Source of the DNA: Isoetes taiwanensis | Lineage: Eukaryota > Streptophyta > Lycopodiopsida > Isoetales > Isoetaceae | Assembly (NCBI GenBank): GCA_021234155.1 | Contig: JAJEKV010000006.1 | Coordinates: 14,150,902 to 14,214,901 of the forward strand | Length of the DNA stretch: 64,000 nt | Reading direction: 5' to 3' | Shown here: positions 35,105 through 48,400 of the stretch, piece by piece | Layout: the number at the start of each line of letters is the position of its first letter | How positions within the stretch are numbered: position 1 is the stretch's first letter | Translations under genes and position numbers: made by a program | Notes under the pieces: model-generated | Told to the model about the DNA's origin: nothing | Seen by the model: the letters and a program-made list of their open reading frames with translations, nothing else | Databases searched by the model: none

Positions 35105-35527
35105 TGGCAACAATATACATCATTGTAACATCAAAACCCACTGCTGCAACATAATTAAAAACTAAAAAATCACGTAGAACTTAAAGGTGAAGCATGGCTT
35201 GAATGTCAATGCAGAAAGTTGGCATCCTACAGAAAGTCATGCTAATTTTCCTGGTATTAAACCTTTTCCGGTCATAGTGTCTTGGTACATCTATTCGCCA
35301 TGCTTAGAAATGACTTTATGAACTAAAAAGTATGGAGTTTCATTGATGTTCTACAATGCAAACTTGCACAAGCATCATTCTATTCTATTATATTCTCTTC
35401 ATCTCTTAGACAATAACATTTTATGTTTAGAGGATGTCTAGTAGCTACTAATTTTTTCTTCCACATCAAGTTTCCAAAGCACATTCTAGTACAGGTATGC
35501 TCCTAGCTGAGTTTTCCTTGCAAATGA

Positions 35528-36450
35528 GAATAGAATAGAATAGAATATGATTTTATCGTCCACAGAGACCAACTGGCCTATGGGACCCAAGTACAAAGAA
35601 AAGAGCAAAGCGACACTACCGTGGATTAAAAACCCCCGCCCGAAGGGTTTTCGGGAAAAACCTTAGTAGCAATAAGGATCTTTGACATCTTTACACGATT
35701 ATATACATAATCACAAGTACAACTGAGGTTAATGTCGGACGGGGGCATAACCGAGTCCGCGTATCCATTACCTCCCGGAGGTACGATCCCAACAAGCCTA
35801 CAGAGGCCGTGCTCAGTAGCTCATGCAAGGCCTGATGGGGCACAACTAACCGAGTATACCGAGCCCGGATATGCTGGTACGCCGGACAGGCCTGGAGGGC
35901 GTGACTTTCATCCTCAATGGCACCACGTTGACAAAGATCGGACTCTCGTCCTCCACGCGGCCCCGAATCCATCTCCCCGCCTCAATGCGGAGGTGATGTG
36001 CACCTGTCTTGAATGGAAGCAATCACCTGCGCTTTTTCATGGGTAGATGGGTGCGCGGTAGTGGTGTGGGCCCCTCGTGAGCATGGGATTAACTGCTTTG
36101 TCGATAATTTGCCACCTTGACATGTGACGGGGGCCTCTGCATCCCAAAGCTTGGCCATGAAGCAAGCATCCAAATCTTGCTTCAAAGGCGTAGCGTTCCT
36201 TCGGTGTATGCACCGGTCCACATCGTGTTGCTGCACATTCCATAGCGAGAACCACCGGGCTTGCTTGTCTTTCCAAAGAGGCTTTGAGTCGCCAAGGGCC
36301 CATCGCCAACGCCAAAGCAAGGTTGGGCAGTCGGGCTTCATCCATAGCCACCACCTTCTGGAAGTAAATAATGTGACGTTCCAGCGCAGCCCTCTGTAAT
36401 GGAAGGAAGCCTGTCTCCTGGAGCAAGATCTGATATGGAACCGTGGATCT
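35528..36450 (-). mobile_element. LINE, family B copy 2, 5'-truncated
   Basis: The minus-strand 3' UTR (hairpin of aaaaccc and gggtttt around a C/G-rich loop, then a gggtccc phrase) ends in repeated tattc units at 35528-35548. The coding remnant at 35691-36426 matches the C-terminus of copy 1: LERHIIYFQKVVAMDEARLP, then HALQACPAYQHIRARY with a zinc-binding C-H-C spacing. It is truncated near 36450 where similarity to copy 1 stops. Frameshifts are present. Confidence 0.8.
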
Positions 36451-36647
36451 TCACTCCCGTGGAGCAAGATCTGATATGAGAGGATATGCATCAACTCAGC
36501 AAATTGTAATCTTGTCATGATATAAACATAATTTCTAGAACATAATTGTAGGAGATCTGTAGGTGTAAACATGTTGTTCTGCATTGGCATGGACCCAGGA
36601 TTAACAGAAATTCATTATATCAGCTCAAGGAGATTTAATCCTTAAAG

Positions 36648-37083
36648 GGGAAATTACCAAAACACCCATATATTTTGTAAAAAATACCAAAATGCCCTTC
36701 AAATGAAGGGCAGTTCAGGTAATATGGTAATATAGTTTTTGTGGCTCATCAAATGCAAAAGTTGCTTTCACGATAGTTGTGACCATAATAAGAACTTTCC
36801 AACAAGATCAAAATCATCTAAATTGGAATTGAAATTCACAAGTTATGCTCCTTTGGGTTGTTTTTCAAAACCCAATTTAAAGCACCATAGCTTGAAGATT
36901 CCAACTCTGTCTTAGATGATTCTATTGTTGTTGGACATGTCTCATTGTCATATATAAGTTTTATGAGGCCACTTTCATGTTTGATCAGTCACAAAGAAGT
37001 TATTACCATTTTAACCAAACACCCCATTTTTAGGGTAATTTAATAATTTTTGCAAAATATAGGGGCATTTTGGTAAATTTTCC
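36648..37083. mobile_element. TIR element (MITE), about 435 bp
   Basis: The ends are inverted repeats of about 35 bp: left ggggaaattaccaaaacacc, right the complement with ggcattttggtaaattttcc. The terminal motif (accaaaa-cacccnnatatttt) recurs as a solitary piece near 42640-42680. No ORF. The target-site duplication is unclear. Confidence 0.6.
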
Positions 37084-37766
37084 ATCCTTAAAAGCAGATG
37101 CAGCTGATCACGAATTCTATGATATTCACGCTTAAAACCCTTACCTCTTCTCGCAATAAAAGCAAGACTACATGGACCTACAAATAAGACATGTAGTAGG
37201 GCATTGTCTATGCAATCTAGATAAAAAGAGTAAGATAGGCTGAATGAGTGAAGAAGTCTTCAATGTTGTGGTAAGAAAGTAGTGCAAGAAAATTCCATGC
37301 AAAATGACAATGGCAAGAAGCAAACAATCCGTGATTATTTACAAATGGTCATCCAAACAAACATGGTTACAATACAATATTTATAAATTGAAATATTGAA
37401 CTTACAATAGCAATTTACCTTATTTCCTCTAAGTCTGAAAAAAATTTAAGGATCTAGACTGTCGATACTTCTTCAAGCAAGAACTAATATATAATAATAG
37501 GGAAGTTCATCTCTTGCAGAAGCAACATAGTTGGAATCAGAAGGAAAGAGGAATTTCAACATATTGAAGATTATTCCATAATTGCACATGCATAACACCA
37601 CCTAAGAAAATATCCAATGTAGAAGGAAAAAACTGCATCGACGAATCATGACAATTATGGAAGAACATGGAGACCCATAGTATGACATTACCTGTTAGTA
37701 CTATGACATTTGAACAAACAATTATTATAGCACCATCATTTTGACGTAGCCATTACATTGAACTGG

Positions 37767-39850
37767 AGGAAGGAAGGAAGGAAGGAAGGAAGGTACTTTT
37801 ATTGTCCACAGAGACCAATCGGTCTATGGGACCCAATACAAAAACGCAGCAAGCGGATTACTGCCCGGATTAAAAAACCCCCGCCCCGAAGGGTTTTCGA
37901 GGGAAAAACCGTGGCAAAGAATCACCCTGTGACAAACTAACATACAAAATGCGAAAACACCCAAATATATACAAATCATGCACCGCACCCCATGATGCCT
38001 AATCACCGAAAGCAACCCGGGGGGCAAAGGTGACCTCGCAGTCCAAGACCTCCTGAATGTACAACCCGGGGCACGCATCTTGGCGGTGTGTTCATCAAAG
38101 AAATGTAAGGGCAAGTTCGGCCGTACTAAGGGAGCGTATCTGGCCCGGATCCGACTGAACGCTGGGCAACTCTGGAACATTAGAGGTAATTTGAGATCTC
38201 ATTTTGTCCCATTAAGGGATGCCTAAAAAGCCACATCAGCTTTTTAAACTGTCCAATAAGAGAAGAGCTCCAAAGTATTTTATTCCAAAGATTATGAGGC
38301 AAAGAGAAATTAATGCGGTTCTAACTAACTTTTGCGGTGTCATTTTTCTACTATAACTTTTGATCAAAAACTCCGATTCGAACACTATTTGTGGCAATGG
38401 ATTCGTCTCCTCAAGATCTTTCTAATGACAACCCATTGTTATATCTTTTGGGATGTAAATATATAAGAAAAGAGCAAAAAACCATATTTTTTAAGGTTAA
38501 CACATATGGCTTGTATTGAAATACATCATAACCATATATCACTTGAAAGATCTTTTCATTCTCGCATCTAATGCAACAAACGCCGCAAAGATTTTTCATG
38601 AGTAGATCAAAAGTTATAGGGAAAAAAAAGCAAAGAATGAAGTTGTTAATGCTGCATTAATTGCAGTTTGATGTAGAGTACTCATTCTATTGGAGGTTTC
38701 TTATGGGGACAAAAGGAGATCTCAAATTACCTCTAATGAGTGTGAGACTCATCCTCAATGGCACCCGTTTGACAAAGACCGACAGAGCACGTCTGGCGGG
38801 GCTCCCCAATCCACCTGCCCCTCTCCTCGATCGCGAAGATGGTGGGCACCTGTATGAATGGAGGCAATGAGTCTCAAGCTTTTCGGGGGCAATTGGAACG
38901 CAGTGGTAGAGCTGGGGCCCGGGCGAACACGGGTTGATGTGCTCCTTGTAATGGGCCGCTTTGACCTGCTCTAGAGCGCCCGTGGTCCCGAGCTTGCCAA
39001 GGAAACAAGCGCCTAGGTACTCCCCGCAGTTATCACGATCGGCGACCAGGTCCACCTGCGCGATCCGTGCTCTCACCCGCGTTCCATCCGGCGAACCATT
39101 GATCTCTCTTACCCCTCCAACAGGCCTAAAGCCGCTTGCGGACTCATTGCCACGCGGTGTAAGCCGGTACCGGGGAGCCGAGCATCACCCATAGTAACCA
39201 CTTTAGAAAATAGGCGATGTGTCTATCAAGGGCTGCAACACTGAAGCGTAAAGAATCCAGTTTCTGCGGCAGAATCGATAGGGAACCGAAGGTTTCACCC
39301 TGTGCGTGCCAAAAATGCCTTACTCGCGACTTGCTCCAAGTCATTCCATGTCGCCAAAGAGACGGCCGGGACCCAAACCTCGACCCGTCTGAGAAGGGCC
39401 GGGCTCGACCGGTGCGAACGGATGTGACCCGATGGCCCCAATCATAGAGCTCTACCGTGGTATTTGTTGTTCCGCATGGCATAAAGCTTTCCGGCCTGTC
39501 ACCCGCCAAGCGGATAGACGCCTCCAAGAAGCGAGGAAGGGAACTCCACCCCTAGATACTTGTAGGTGGGCGTGGCGTCCACAGTATCCCCCGATATGTG
39601 AGTCACGGGGAGGCATGGGGTGACGTGAAGAGGATATGAGAACCACCACGGTCTTTGCGGTTCACGCCAAGCATGTCTGGCAGCCCCGAATGTGTCTAGG
39701 GCATCCAGTGAGACCGCATAGCTTCGGGGTGTGGGCGGCAAGGCCAACATCGTCCGCATAGATGAGTGGCGGATGATCCGGTGCAAAAGTCAGATGCCAT
39801 CCCCCATGCTCGATGGCGTGGCTCTAACCCGATCAATGTAGAGGACCAGA
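37767..39850 (-). mobile_element. LINE, family B copy 3, 5'-truncated, split by a nested MITE
   Basis: The tail is a pure (ggaa)n run at 37767-37793, unlike the tattc tails of the other copies. The 3' UTR with the aaaaccc/gggtttt hairpin matches copy 2. The C-terminal zinc segment (QSCPAFSRIRARYAPLV) is interrupted at 38183 by a 551-bp TIR element and resumes at 38734. Further upstream the reverse transcriptase C motif is intact as PLIYADDVGLAAHTP near 39750, followed by TPTYKYLGVEF. Truncated near 39850. Frameshifts are present. GC content is clearly higher than in the surrounding DNA. Confidence 0.85.
38183..38733. mobile_element. TIR element nested in the LINE, 551 bp
   Basis: Terminal inverted repeats of about 28 bp: left gaggtaatttgagatctc, right gagatctcaaattacctc. 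TA is present on both sides, as for Tc1/mariner-type MITEs. The LINE coding sequence continues on either side, which proves insertion after the LINE arrived. The interior has no transposase. Confidence 0.85.
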
Positions 39851-40315
39851 CATGTTCATGCATTAAGAAAATGCATCAAGAAATGCATTATATGTTCAAG
39901 CCTAACCTTACTAACCTTGGCATGATGCCATTAGAAAATCATTTAAATTTGGATGCCAATGAATTGCGTTCTCCGTTATATTTCAACTCCAGAGATCAAG
40001 CCCCCCATTCTTTCGATCCCTAATATAAACAATCTATAGATGTGAATATAGTTAGACTTTAAATAAAATCACATATAAATTGAACTGAATTGAATTGTTT
40101 TTTATCGTTAGCAACCTTGAGCAAAAAGGGCTCAAAATGTTCTAAATGTTAAGTAGAGAACTTACAAAATTCAAAATTAAGAAAAGACAGTCAAGACAAA
40201 GCTTGCACCAAACCAATAAGAAATATATTTATTATAGGAATATAATACAGACCATAGATGAATATTAGTGATTTCTGATCCTTATGGAATTTGACGAACA
40301 AACCGTCAATGCTTC

Positions 40316-41300
40316 AATTTTTTTATTTTTATTTTTTTTGAAGGACGTCAAACTGTATTCAATATCCCAAGAAAGTACACGTATACTTGTAGAGACAGGA
40401 ATAAAATCTCAGCAGACAAAGATAATCGACTGAGTGGAGCAATTGACTTATGCATGAGATGATATACCCAAAAATTCCTCAAAAATCAAGCGTTTCTTCT
40501 CAGGAGCAAGCTGCGAACATAGATATGCTTTTACCAATCTATTTTGTGCCTCATAAAGAACTTGATCAGCATAAATCGTTAAGCCCTTAAAGATACACCA
40601 CCGCCGCCTTTTACAAATAGACCACACCAACCAACCTAATGCTAAATGAAAAGCTTGCAGTTGACCCCGTTCCAAATGGAGGGATAGATAGCATGAAGCA
40701 CCTACCGGCTAGTCAAGACCACATGAAAGAGAGACAACAACCACGACTAAACTTGCTAAACTTGGTTGCAGAGAAAAAAACAATGCTCGAGGGTCTCAGG
40801 TTGCCACTTACACAATGGGCAATGTTCTAAAATATTGGGAGCAAACTTATCGACTAGCACATTAAACCCAGACATCTATAAAGGATCTGCCACCACAAGG
40901 CAAAAACTTTGGGATGAAGCAATTTATCCCAAGCCTAAGACCATATTTGCTTCCTCTGAGGAGGGGGAAGACGAGGCTGCCAACAAGGGGGACAATGTCA
41001 ACGTCCACTAGCTTCTGATATAAGGAATGCACAAGACATTGTGCATTAACAATTTGGGGACCAATCCAAATAGGCATATCAGCTGGTTGGGAGGGAGTGG
41101 CTGGCAGAATATTAGCCACCTGTTGCTAAATAGATCTGTCCCATCGAGATAGCATAAACTTAATTAGTCTGAAAAGCATCCCACGACAACATACTAAAGC
41201 ATCAACTGTGAAAATGTCATCACGCCTCCAACGCCGCTGAGTCAATGGATGTACCGCAGCACACAGAGGCATATGATTATTGAGAGGAATCCACTAGCAT
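40316..41300 (-). mobile_element. LINE, family A copy 2, C-terminal fragment
   Basis: The minus strand ends in an A-rich tail (plus-strand T-rich, 40316-40340). The segment at 40675-40448 reads QAFHLALGWLVWSICKRRR and is a clear homologue of the family A sequence RAFHLGFGWLLWSIWERHR at about 31700. Upstream pieces to 41300 show IWIGPQIVNAQCLVHSLYQK, but stops break the frame. Truncated at the 5' side. Confidence 0.8.
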
Positions 41301-42714
41301 GCATCGTTTAATTGTACGCAAGCATTAGGATTGATTTGAAACAAGGCTCGAACTATCTTCCAAGAATCAAGTAGGCCCTTTATGCAGGGGGGAAGCATTA
41401 GGATATGGGCGAAACTGAAAAAAGAGATAGTAAGGAAGCAACGGCATTGGCTGAATTTATTTGTGAGGAAAGAAATAACAGCTGACATTATCATTCCGGA
41501 AGTATAATAATAAAAACAATCAAACTCCAAATCCTTCATCCTGCTATGAAATGACATTGTATGTGTTGGTATGCATACCTCTTCAGATAGTTCATTTCTA
41601 GCACAATCCTCTAGCGGAACATGCTCTTTTAATAGTTCACAAAAAAGGTACCTTACACATCAAAGAATTTTCTCCTTATGTGAAAGTGAAAACAATGTTA
41701 GTTTCTTCCCTCAAATGGAAAGGCGTGAACAATATAAAAAACAATTTATATACCTCAGCATATTCTTTAAGAAAAGTCATTATCTTAGATCTTTCAATAT
41801 CATAATCTACAGACTGTCCTTTTTCTTCTTCTTTAGGATACCGTATTGAAAAATAATGAACTTGTCAAAATCCATAGTATAACAATCGAAACTTTACTAA
41901 TACATGTAGGGCAACCACAAACCTCTCCTATTCTGAAGAATACAAGTTTTTCAAAAATAACCACAAATTATGGTTGAAGAAATGACCCCACAAATGCAGA
42001 TCTTACAACTTCCAGAAAAATATCCTATGCTTCTGCATTTATTTGCATCGCCTCATCTTAACATCCCATGCTTCTGGCATGCAATGGACACAACATTAAA
42101 AAAAGGACCTGTATGTTTAGTGCATTCTTTTTGAGACATCTTTCTTTAAGTACAAAATTGCACGGATCAAATCTGAAACCTGCAACAAAATGATTCATAA
42201 ATTAGATACATGGAAGACACATTCTCTAATAACATAAATTAGAGCATAACATCTTCTGATATGAAACTATATATTCTAAACGAGGTGCACCTTGGACTAT
42301 CCTGGTCGTCAGATCCGTCGATCCTATGGCCCAGAATGTATGTTGAGGCCTCTAGGAATTTCTCGTTTCGATTATGGTCATTCGTGATTGGAGGTGTCTA
42401 TGATTTTGGAATACGAATTACGAGTTTGACTAAGATTTTCAAATATGTAATAGGGGGACTCGAACCTCTATACGGCTTTGCCTAAGGTTTTAGAATATGA
42501 TATACGAGGCCTCGAACCTCTACCAAGTGAGAAAGAAACAACAACCTAGTAAAGTTATTTATTTTTAATATGAAAATGGCGTATTTCTTGTTGCCTTTGG
42601 AAAACATTGTATGCATATTATAATCTAGATAAAAACTCCAAAATATCTTTATATTTTGCTAAAATTGCCAAAATACCCCTAGTTTTTAGGATATATCAAT
42701 AGAAATTGACCATA
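41301..42714. other. Non-coding stretch
   Basis: No recognisable gene. A fragment of the 36648-type MITE end lies near 42640-42680. The ORF at 42261-42485 has internal sequence similarity between its halves but no known domain. Confidence 0.4.
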
Positions 42715-43590
42715 AGTTGCACTTGTTCAGGATCTTGGTGGAGGCCATTCTTCTATACAGGGCTGAGGTCTGGGTCAGTGATATCTCTTACCATCATGAA
42801 TGACTTGGAGATGGTGTAGAATGGCTTCCTAGCTTGAGCACTTGGGGTAAAATTCATGGTCCCATATCAGATACTTCTGCAGGAGACAAGTTTCTTGCCT
42901 CTCATCTACTTTCAGAAGATGGTCGGTATGGGCAATGCTTGTCTTTTCAACCTTGATTACACCATGGCAATGGGTCCGCAATGCAGGAAAGTTTACTGGA
43001 AGGAAAAATGAGCCTAATGGTTCTCTCGATGGAATGTGCAGGAGCATAGGTGCGTACATGTACAAACTGAAGAAGATCTTCATGGCTTAAGGCAATACCT
43101 CAATGTTTGCTTCCCTAGCAAGTTTTCGGATGTTGATACCTTGGAACAAGTCAAGACAATACACAACCAGCCAAATAAATCCCAGGTCCACAACGCTGGC
43201 ATATAGATCCGGGAGGCAACATGCTTTGTCAATACTGCTAGGTGGGAGTTATTGAGGATGAGTGTCATAGTCTTTAGAACTGCCTGGCATTTGACCATAT
43301 TCGAGTATGCTATGCTGAGTGATCCCATCTAACCAACTGCTCCACCTGATATTGGACACAATTTCTGTGGGATTATTGGGATCGTATCTTCAAGAAGTGA
43401 TGGATATGTGTACTCAACTATGTCCTCAGACACTATCTTGAAATGTATCATTATATAGCTTATCAGTATGCTTATTACTATGAAGGTTTTTCCCCTGAAA
43501 TCCCTTTGAGGCAGGGGTTTTTTAATCCTGATAGTAAGATGTTTTTGCGCTCTTTGATTGGGCCCATCGGTCTTCATAAACCATAAAAAC
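42715..43590 (+). mobile_element. LINE, family B copy 4, opposite orientation, fragment
   Basis: The plus strand shows ttcaggatcttggtggaggc, matching the FRVLVEP segment of copy 1, then ORF2 C-terminal remnants. The 3' UTR phrases aggcaggggttttttaatcc and gggcccatcggtct at 43505-43575 correspond to the 3' ends of the other copies. It is the most decayed copy and lacks a clear microsatellite tail. Confidence 0.75.
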
Positions 43591-45486
43591 TATGTTGGTT
43601 CTTTTTACCCAAATTTCCTCTAGATTCGAATGACACAACATTTTTTTATATCAATTACTAACAGACTCGGGTGTGTCACTCTATTATGAATGATTCTAGA
43701 ATTTGTATATCTGTGCCAATAGGTGCTTCATTTCCAGATCGTATTTTGGTGAAAAGCGACCCTTGATACAAGAAGTTGGATCTCAAATTGTTGAATGGTC
43801 CAGAATTGGCTTGCTGTCATTTGCTGCTTTTTGACGTGGTCCTTATGATTAGCAGCATGTGAGACCTCCTTCTGCTCCTCTTAAATCTCCAATCCAGTCT
43901 ATATTTAGTGCCTCTTAATCTTACCTCTCCTAATCGTTCCATTTAATTCTGTTGCTATCGTTATTCTTTTGTCTCTGAGTTCCTCTATGGTACAAACATC
44001 TGAATTTATTGTTTCTCTTGACTCTCATGCTGATGATACTATTGATGTTTCTCCTCGTTTAGTCTAGATACCAGAGGTTATCATGTCTGGCGTCATCATT
44101 ATTCTGCATATTAAAGCCTTGGCATAGGGTTAATTTGAAGAAGGCTGCAAGAAAAAAAATCAGTTGCAAGTTCATGTGAGTCTAGTCCTTCTAGTGTGAA
44201 CTTATCAGGAAATGATGCTTCTACTACCTCTCTTCTTCACTTTATTATATAACATGACAACTTGATGTCAAATGATCAATGTTTAGATATCGTGGAGTAT
44301 ATTGATAATGACGAGGTGGCCAAACACCTTAAAGTAAAGATGACGTTTTACTGTGTATGGGTAGTTTTGCCTGGGGGTACTATTGCATTTTATAAGTGTT
44401 TATAGTCCCATATTACAATACCTGTGATGTATCTTGATTACATTTGCAAATGCTTTTTACGAATTTTTGGTTCAAAGAAAAAGGTTTTAATCAAAAATAA
44501 GATTTTTATGAGAGGGTTTTTTTTTTTTTTAACCAAATCATTGTATGTAATATCTAAATCACTTAAAATAGTTTAAGAAAAGAAGCACTAGAGAGAATGT
44601 CAAAATTGTTTCTGTGCTCATAACTTGAGCTACAGAGATTAGAGCCAGATGATCTTGGGCTCATTAGAAAGCTTATGTAGAGAGCTTTCCATTGGCATAT
44701 GATCTGGCCCGATCTATCAAGATAGATACCTGCTTTTTGTAGTTTTTATTCCAGTTACCTTTTACAAAGTGCAAATTTGATGTTAATATGCTTTTTATCA
44801 TAACTTTTGAATCCAGACTCCGTTTAGCATTGGAAAGCTCTCTCTGGGATCTTTCTAATAATGTATATTTGGTTAAGTTTATAGATAAAAACAGGAAATT
44901 TGTGGGCGGATTTGATAGGGTTTCACACCTGATTAAAAGATGATGTGCAAAACAACAAATCATACTTCCTATCCAGTTGATCATTTTGGTCATGTCTTTT
45001 GTCCTGTATCATTGTAGTGCAGTAAGCTTTTATGAAGATATTGAAGAGATGATGTTATTGTGGCCACGTTTTGTATCGAAAAAAAAATTAAAACTTTTTT
45101 TTTTTGGCCTGTTATAGGATTTGTGCTATATTTGATGGTTTATATGTTATTCATGAACTTATCAATGTTTTTTGAATTTTTATTTCTTTTGTAAAGAAAA
45201 AAAAAACATCTCTAATAACGCACCAAAACAAAATTTTTTGAAGTTTTTTTTGTTTTTAGTTTTATCTTGAATTCAATTCTAGATTAAAAAAAAAAAAAGA
45301 TAGATTCAACTTTTTAAATGCCAAAATATCATAATTTGACTTTTCAAGTGTTAATAAAACAAAAATATAGTATGTGCAAATCATAGCTTGAATCAATTAA
45401 ACTGGTTTTTATATCTTTATGGAGATCAAATGGTCTTCAACATAACTAATATTGCAATAGGCTCCAAAACATATCCTTTAAAAATC
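43591..45486. other. Non-coding stretch downstream of the pectin acetylesterase gene
   Basis: AT-rich with several homopolymer A and T runs. No gene recognised on either strand. The 3' UTR of the minus-strand gene should lie just below 45487. Confidence 0.5.
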
Positions 45487-48400
45487 TTACAATTCACAAC
45501 TAGGTGGACATGATGGGATGCATAATAAAGGAGGCCCATCAATCTGCTGTATTACACCTCTATCAAGAATCCAGTCTCCAACAGCTTCTAAAATTGACTG
45601 TTACCATCATCATAAACATTTTCATTTAAACTTAGTACACACCCAACCCAAACATAGACAATGAACTATTGAAGATAGGCGTACCTTATTATTGATGGTT
45701 GTGGTATTCCAACCACAAAGCTCACAATGTCCAAAGCATGATTTGATAAACATCCCAAAACCATCCTTCATAGATAGATAATTTATTTCTTGAAGCAAAT
45801 TACTTCTAAAACCTAGAAGTTTATACAATATGTGTTAACATCTCTATTTTTTGCATTGATTCGAAATACATTCTTTTTAGAGTACCTATGATGTATTAAA
45901 ATGATTTCTTTGAAACTGTGTCACAAAAATGTTTGATTGAGATAATAGGATTTGTTGAAACTGTGTCACAACAAATGGTTGATTGAGATAATAGGATTTT
46001 ACTTTCTTTTTTTTTATTCTTTTTCTTTTGCATACTTGTTAATTCGTGCAGATGAAATGGTAATCTAGCTCATAGTCTATCTTTTGCCTACAAATACCTA
46101 CTAATATACATAGGACATCTATTTGTCTATAAGGTATTACCTTCTAGTATGGCTATTTGGGAGTTATTGCAAGAGGAGTAGTCCTGCATGAGTAACACAT
46201 TGCCCATCTAGGGAAAGAAAGAAAAATCAGTATAGGTTTAAACCATATTCACATTATTACAATGGGTTATACTACCTGCCATGTGTCATATGTTGCATGT
46301 ACTATAAACAAAGGTGTTTGAATATACGGTATCATATATTGAGGGAATAGTTGCTGCATGTGTTCCATAAAGGAGAGATTGAGAAAAACGTATAGCTTCT
46401 AATATTAGAGTGCATGCAAAATTGGATATTACCTCATATCTCTTGTTTACATATGTGTACTTTCTCTCCAATCCAACTGTAATGTTCTATAGCAATAAGG
46501 ATAGAGTTAGAAAAAGCGAGAACTTCAGTTTACTTATTATCTTACATGTTCAACAGCAACAGCATCAAATACTTCTCTGATATGATTCCTTCCATAGATA
46601 TCCTTCCTACATTCAAATAGATAGAGCTATTAACGATGTAGTTTGTTTCAGGTACATGTTTGTTTGTTTAGCACTTACACATCAAGAAAGAAGCCCCCAT
46701 CATTTAAGCACTTCACAAGACATGCCCTTGGAAGTAGTTCTCGAAAGTTATTACATAACAGGGTGGTCGCTGTCCCTCCAGCTGAGCATCCCATAAGTAC
46801 TGCCTAGAAGTAACCAACCATATACCAATCAAAGCTATAATACAAAAGTAGTAGAGTTATATAACATCCCACCTTCTCAGCATTTTCCAATCCATAGGAT
46901 AATAAATTTGACATAATCACTTTCCAGATTGTATATCCTCTATGATAAAGTAGTGTCTATACATTGCAACCAAGATGTACATATAATTAGTCCTTTACTT
47001 TAGTATCTAAAATCTCATAGCCAAGACTTATTACCTGGTTTTGACCAGATATTGGTTCTTCCATATTGCCACTAAATGAAGAACCGTCACAATACTCAAT
47101 AAAGACATGATTCCAATTCCAAAAATCTGCATGACGATAGAATATATGAGGACATGTGAAGATTGCATTGCTAGATTAAATAATAAATTTATCTATTAAT
47201 AGAATATGGATTTCACTTACCAAGAAGTTAATTATTCTCAATGATAGTAGTAGAACATGTCCAATGTCATAGTTACCATTGACATGATGCAATCTAGCTT
47301 TTAGCTATGGTACAATTAATACAATATTTAATCAACAAATGTACGTATTTCTATTTGTCACAATCCTTCTCATTTTGCCCCCTAAATGTAGTTGTCGCTT
47401 CAATGATAGAGCAATAGATAAAAAATGATTCTTAAAGCAATTGGTGTTAAAAAAAACTACTGTTGAGCTCACTCAGCTTTTAAAGTCAGTTTCGTTGAAA
47501 GGGTTGTATGAATTAGAATATATAAAAGTGGAAATAACATGCAACAAGAATAGTTTCTTACATTTAGGCATATATTTATACACACAAGGCAACTTTTTAT
47601 TATATGCAAACAAGGCTCTTGAATAAAAGGATAGAGAGCATGTAAAACATGTCTCTTGAACAAAAGGATAGGAAGCATATAATATTGGAAACATATACCA
47701 GCCATATGGAACTGTATAAAATAGGCAGGAGGAACTGTATATATCTGTGTGTCATATAAGAAAAAAATTTGAAAGTTTTACTCATGGTGTGTTGTGGGAT
47801 TTTGCGCTTTTTTTTGCTTTTTTAATTTCCTTTTCCAACCAAAATAAGAAGAGGGCCTAAGCATAAAGGTGGGGGACACTTTGTGTGTCGGCGACGTGCT
47901 TGCGTTATGCTTTTACAACCTTTTTTTTTTTTGTATTTTGAAAAAAAAATAGTTTTTTTTTTTATATTTTTCTCTAACATGCATTCATGTTTCGTCTTCG
48001 AATATAAAATTCCAACCCAAATGAACTTGTAAAATGAAAGAATTTGGAGGGTGCTATGCTTGGCATTCACGAAAGTGCCTCCCTGCTCCATGGACCTAAG
48101 ATCTCCCATAATAATTGTATGTTATTCAAGCCATATTAAAATTGTCATGAAGTACATGGAAAACTAATGGAAGAAAGAGTTTGATTGAGTAAAAAATAAA
48201 TATAATGGTTTGCTGTAGCGATAGGCATAGCCATAACTGTCTTGATTGACCTGATCATGTTCTTGGCTTGAATAGTCACAGTGTTAAAAATGCCCCTAAT
48301 GGTTGTTAGTGATCTCTTAATGCGAGAGTCCCACAAACCCATTCTTGCACATCTCCCTTTGAACTCTTATATTTCTCTCCTTCTATCTATGCAGTTACAG

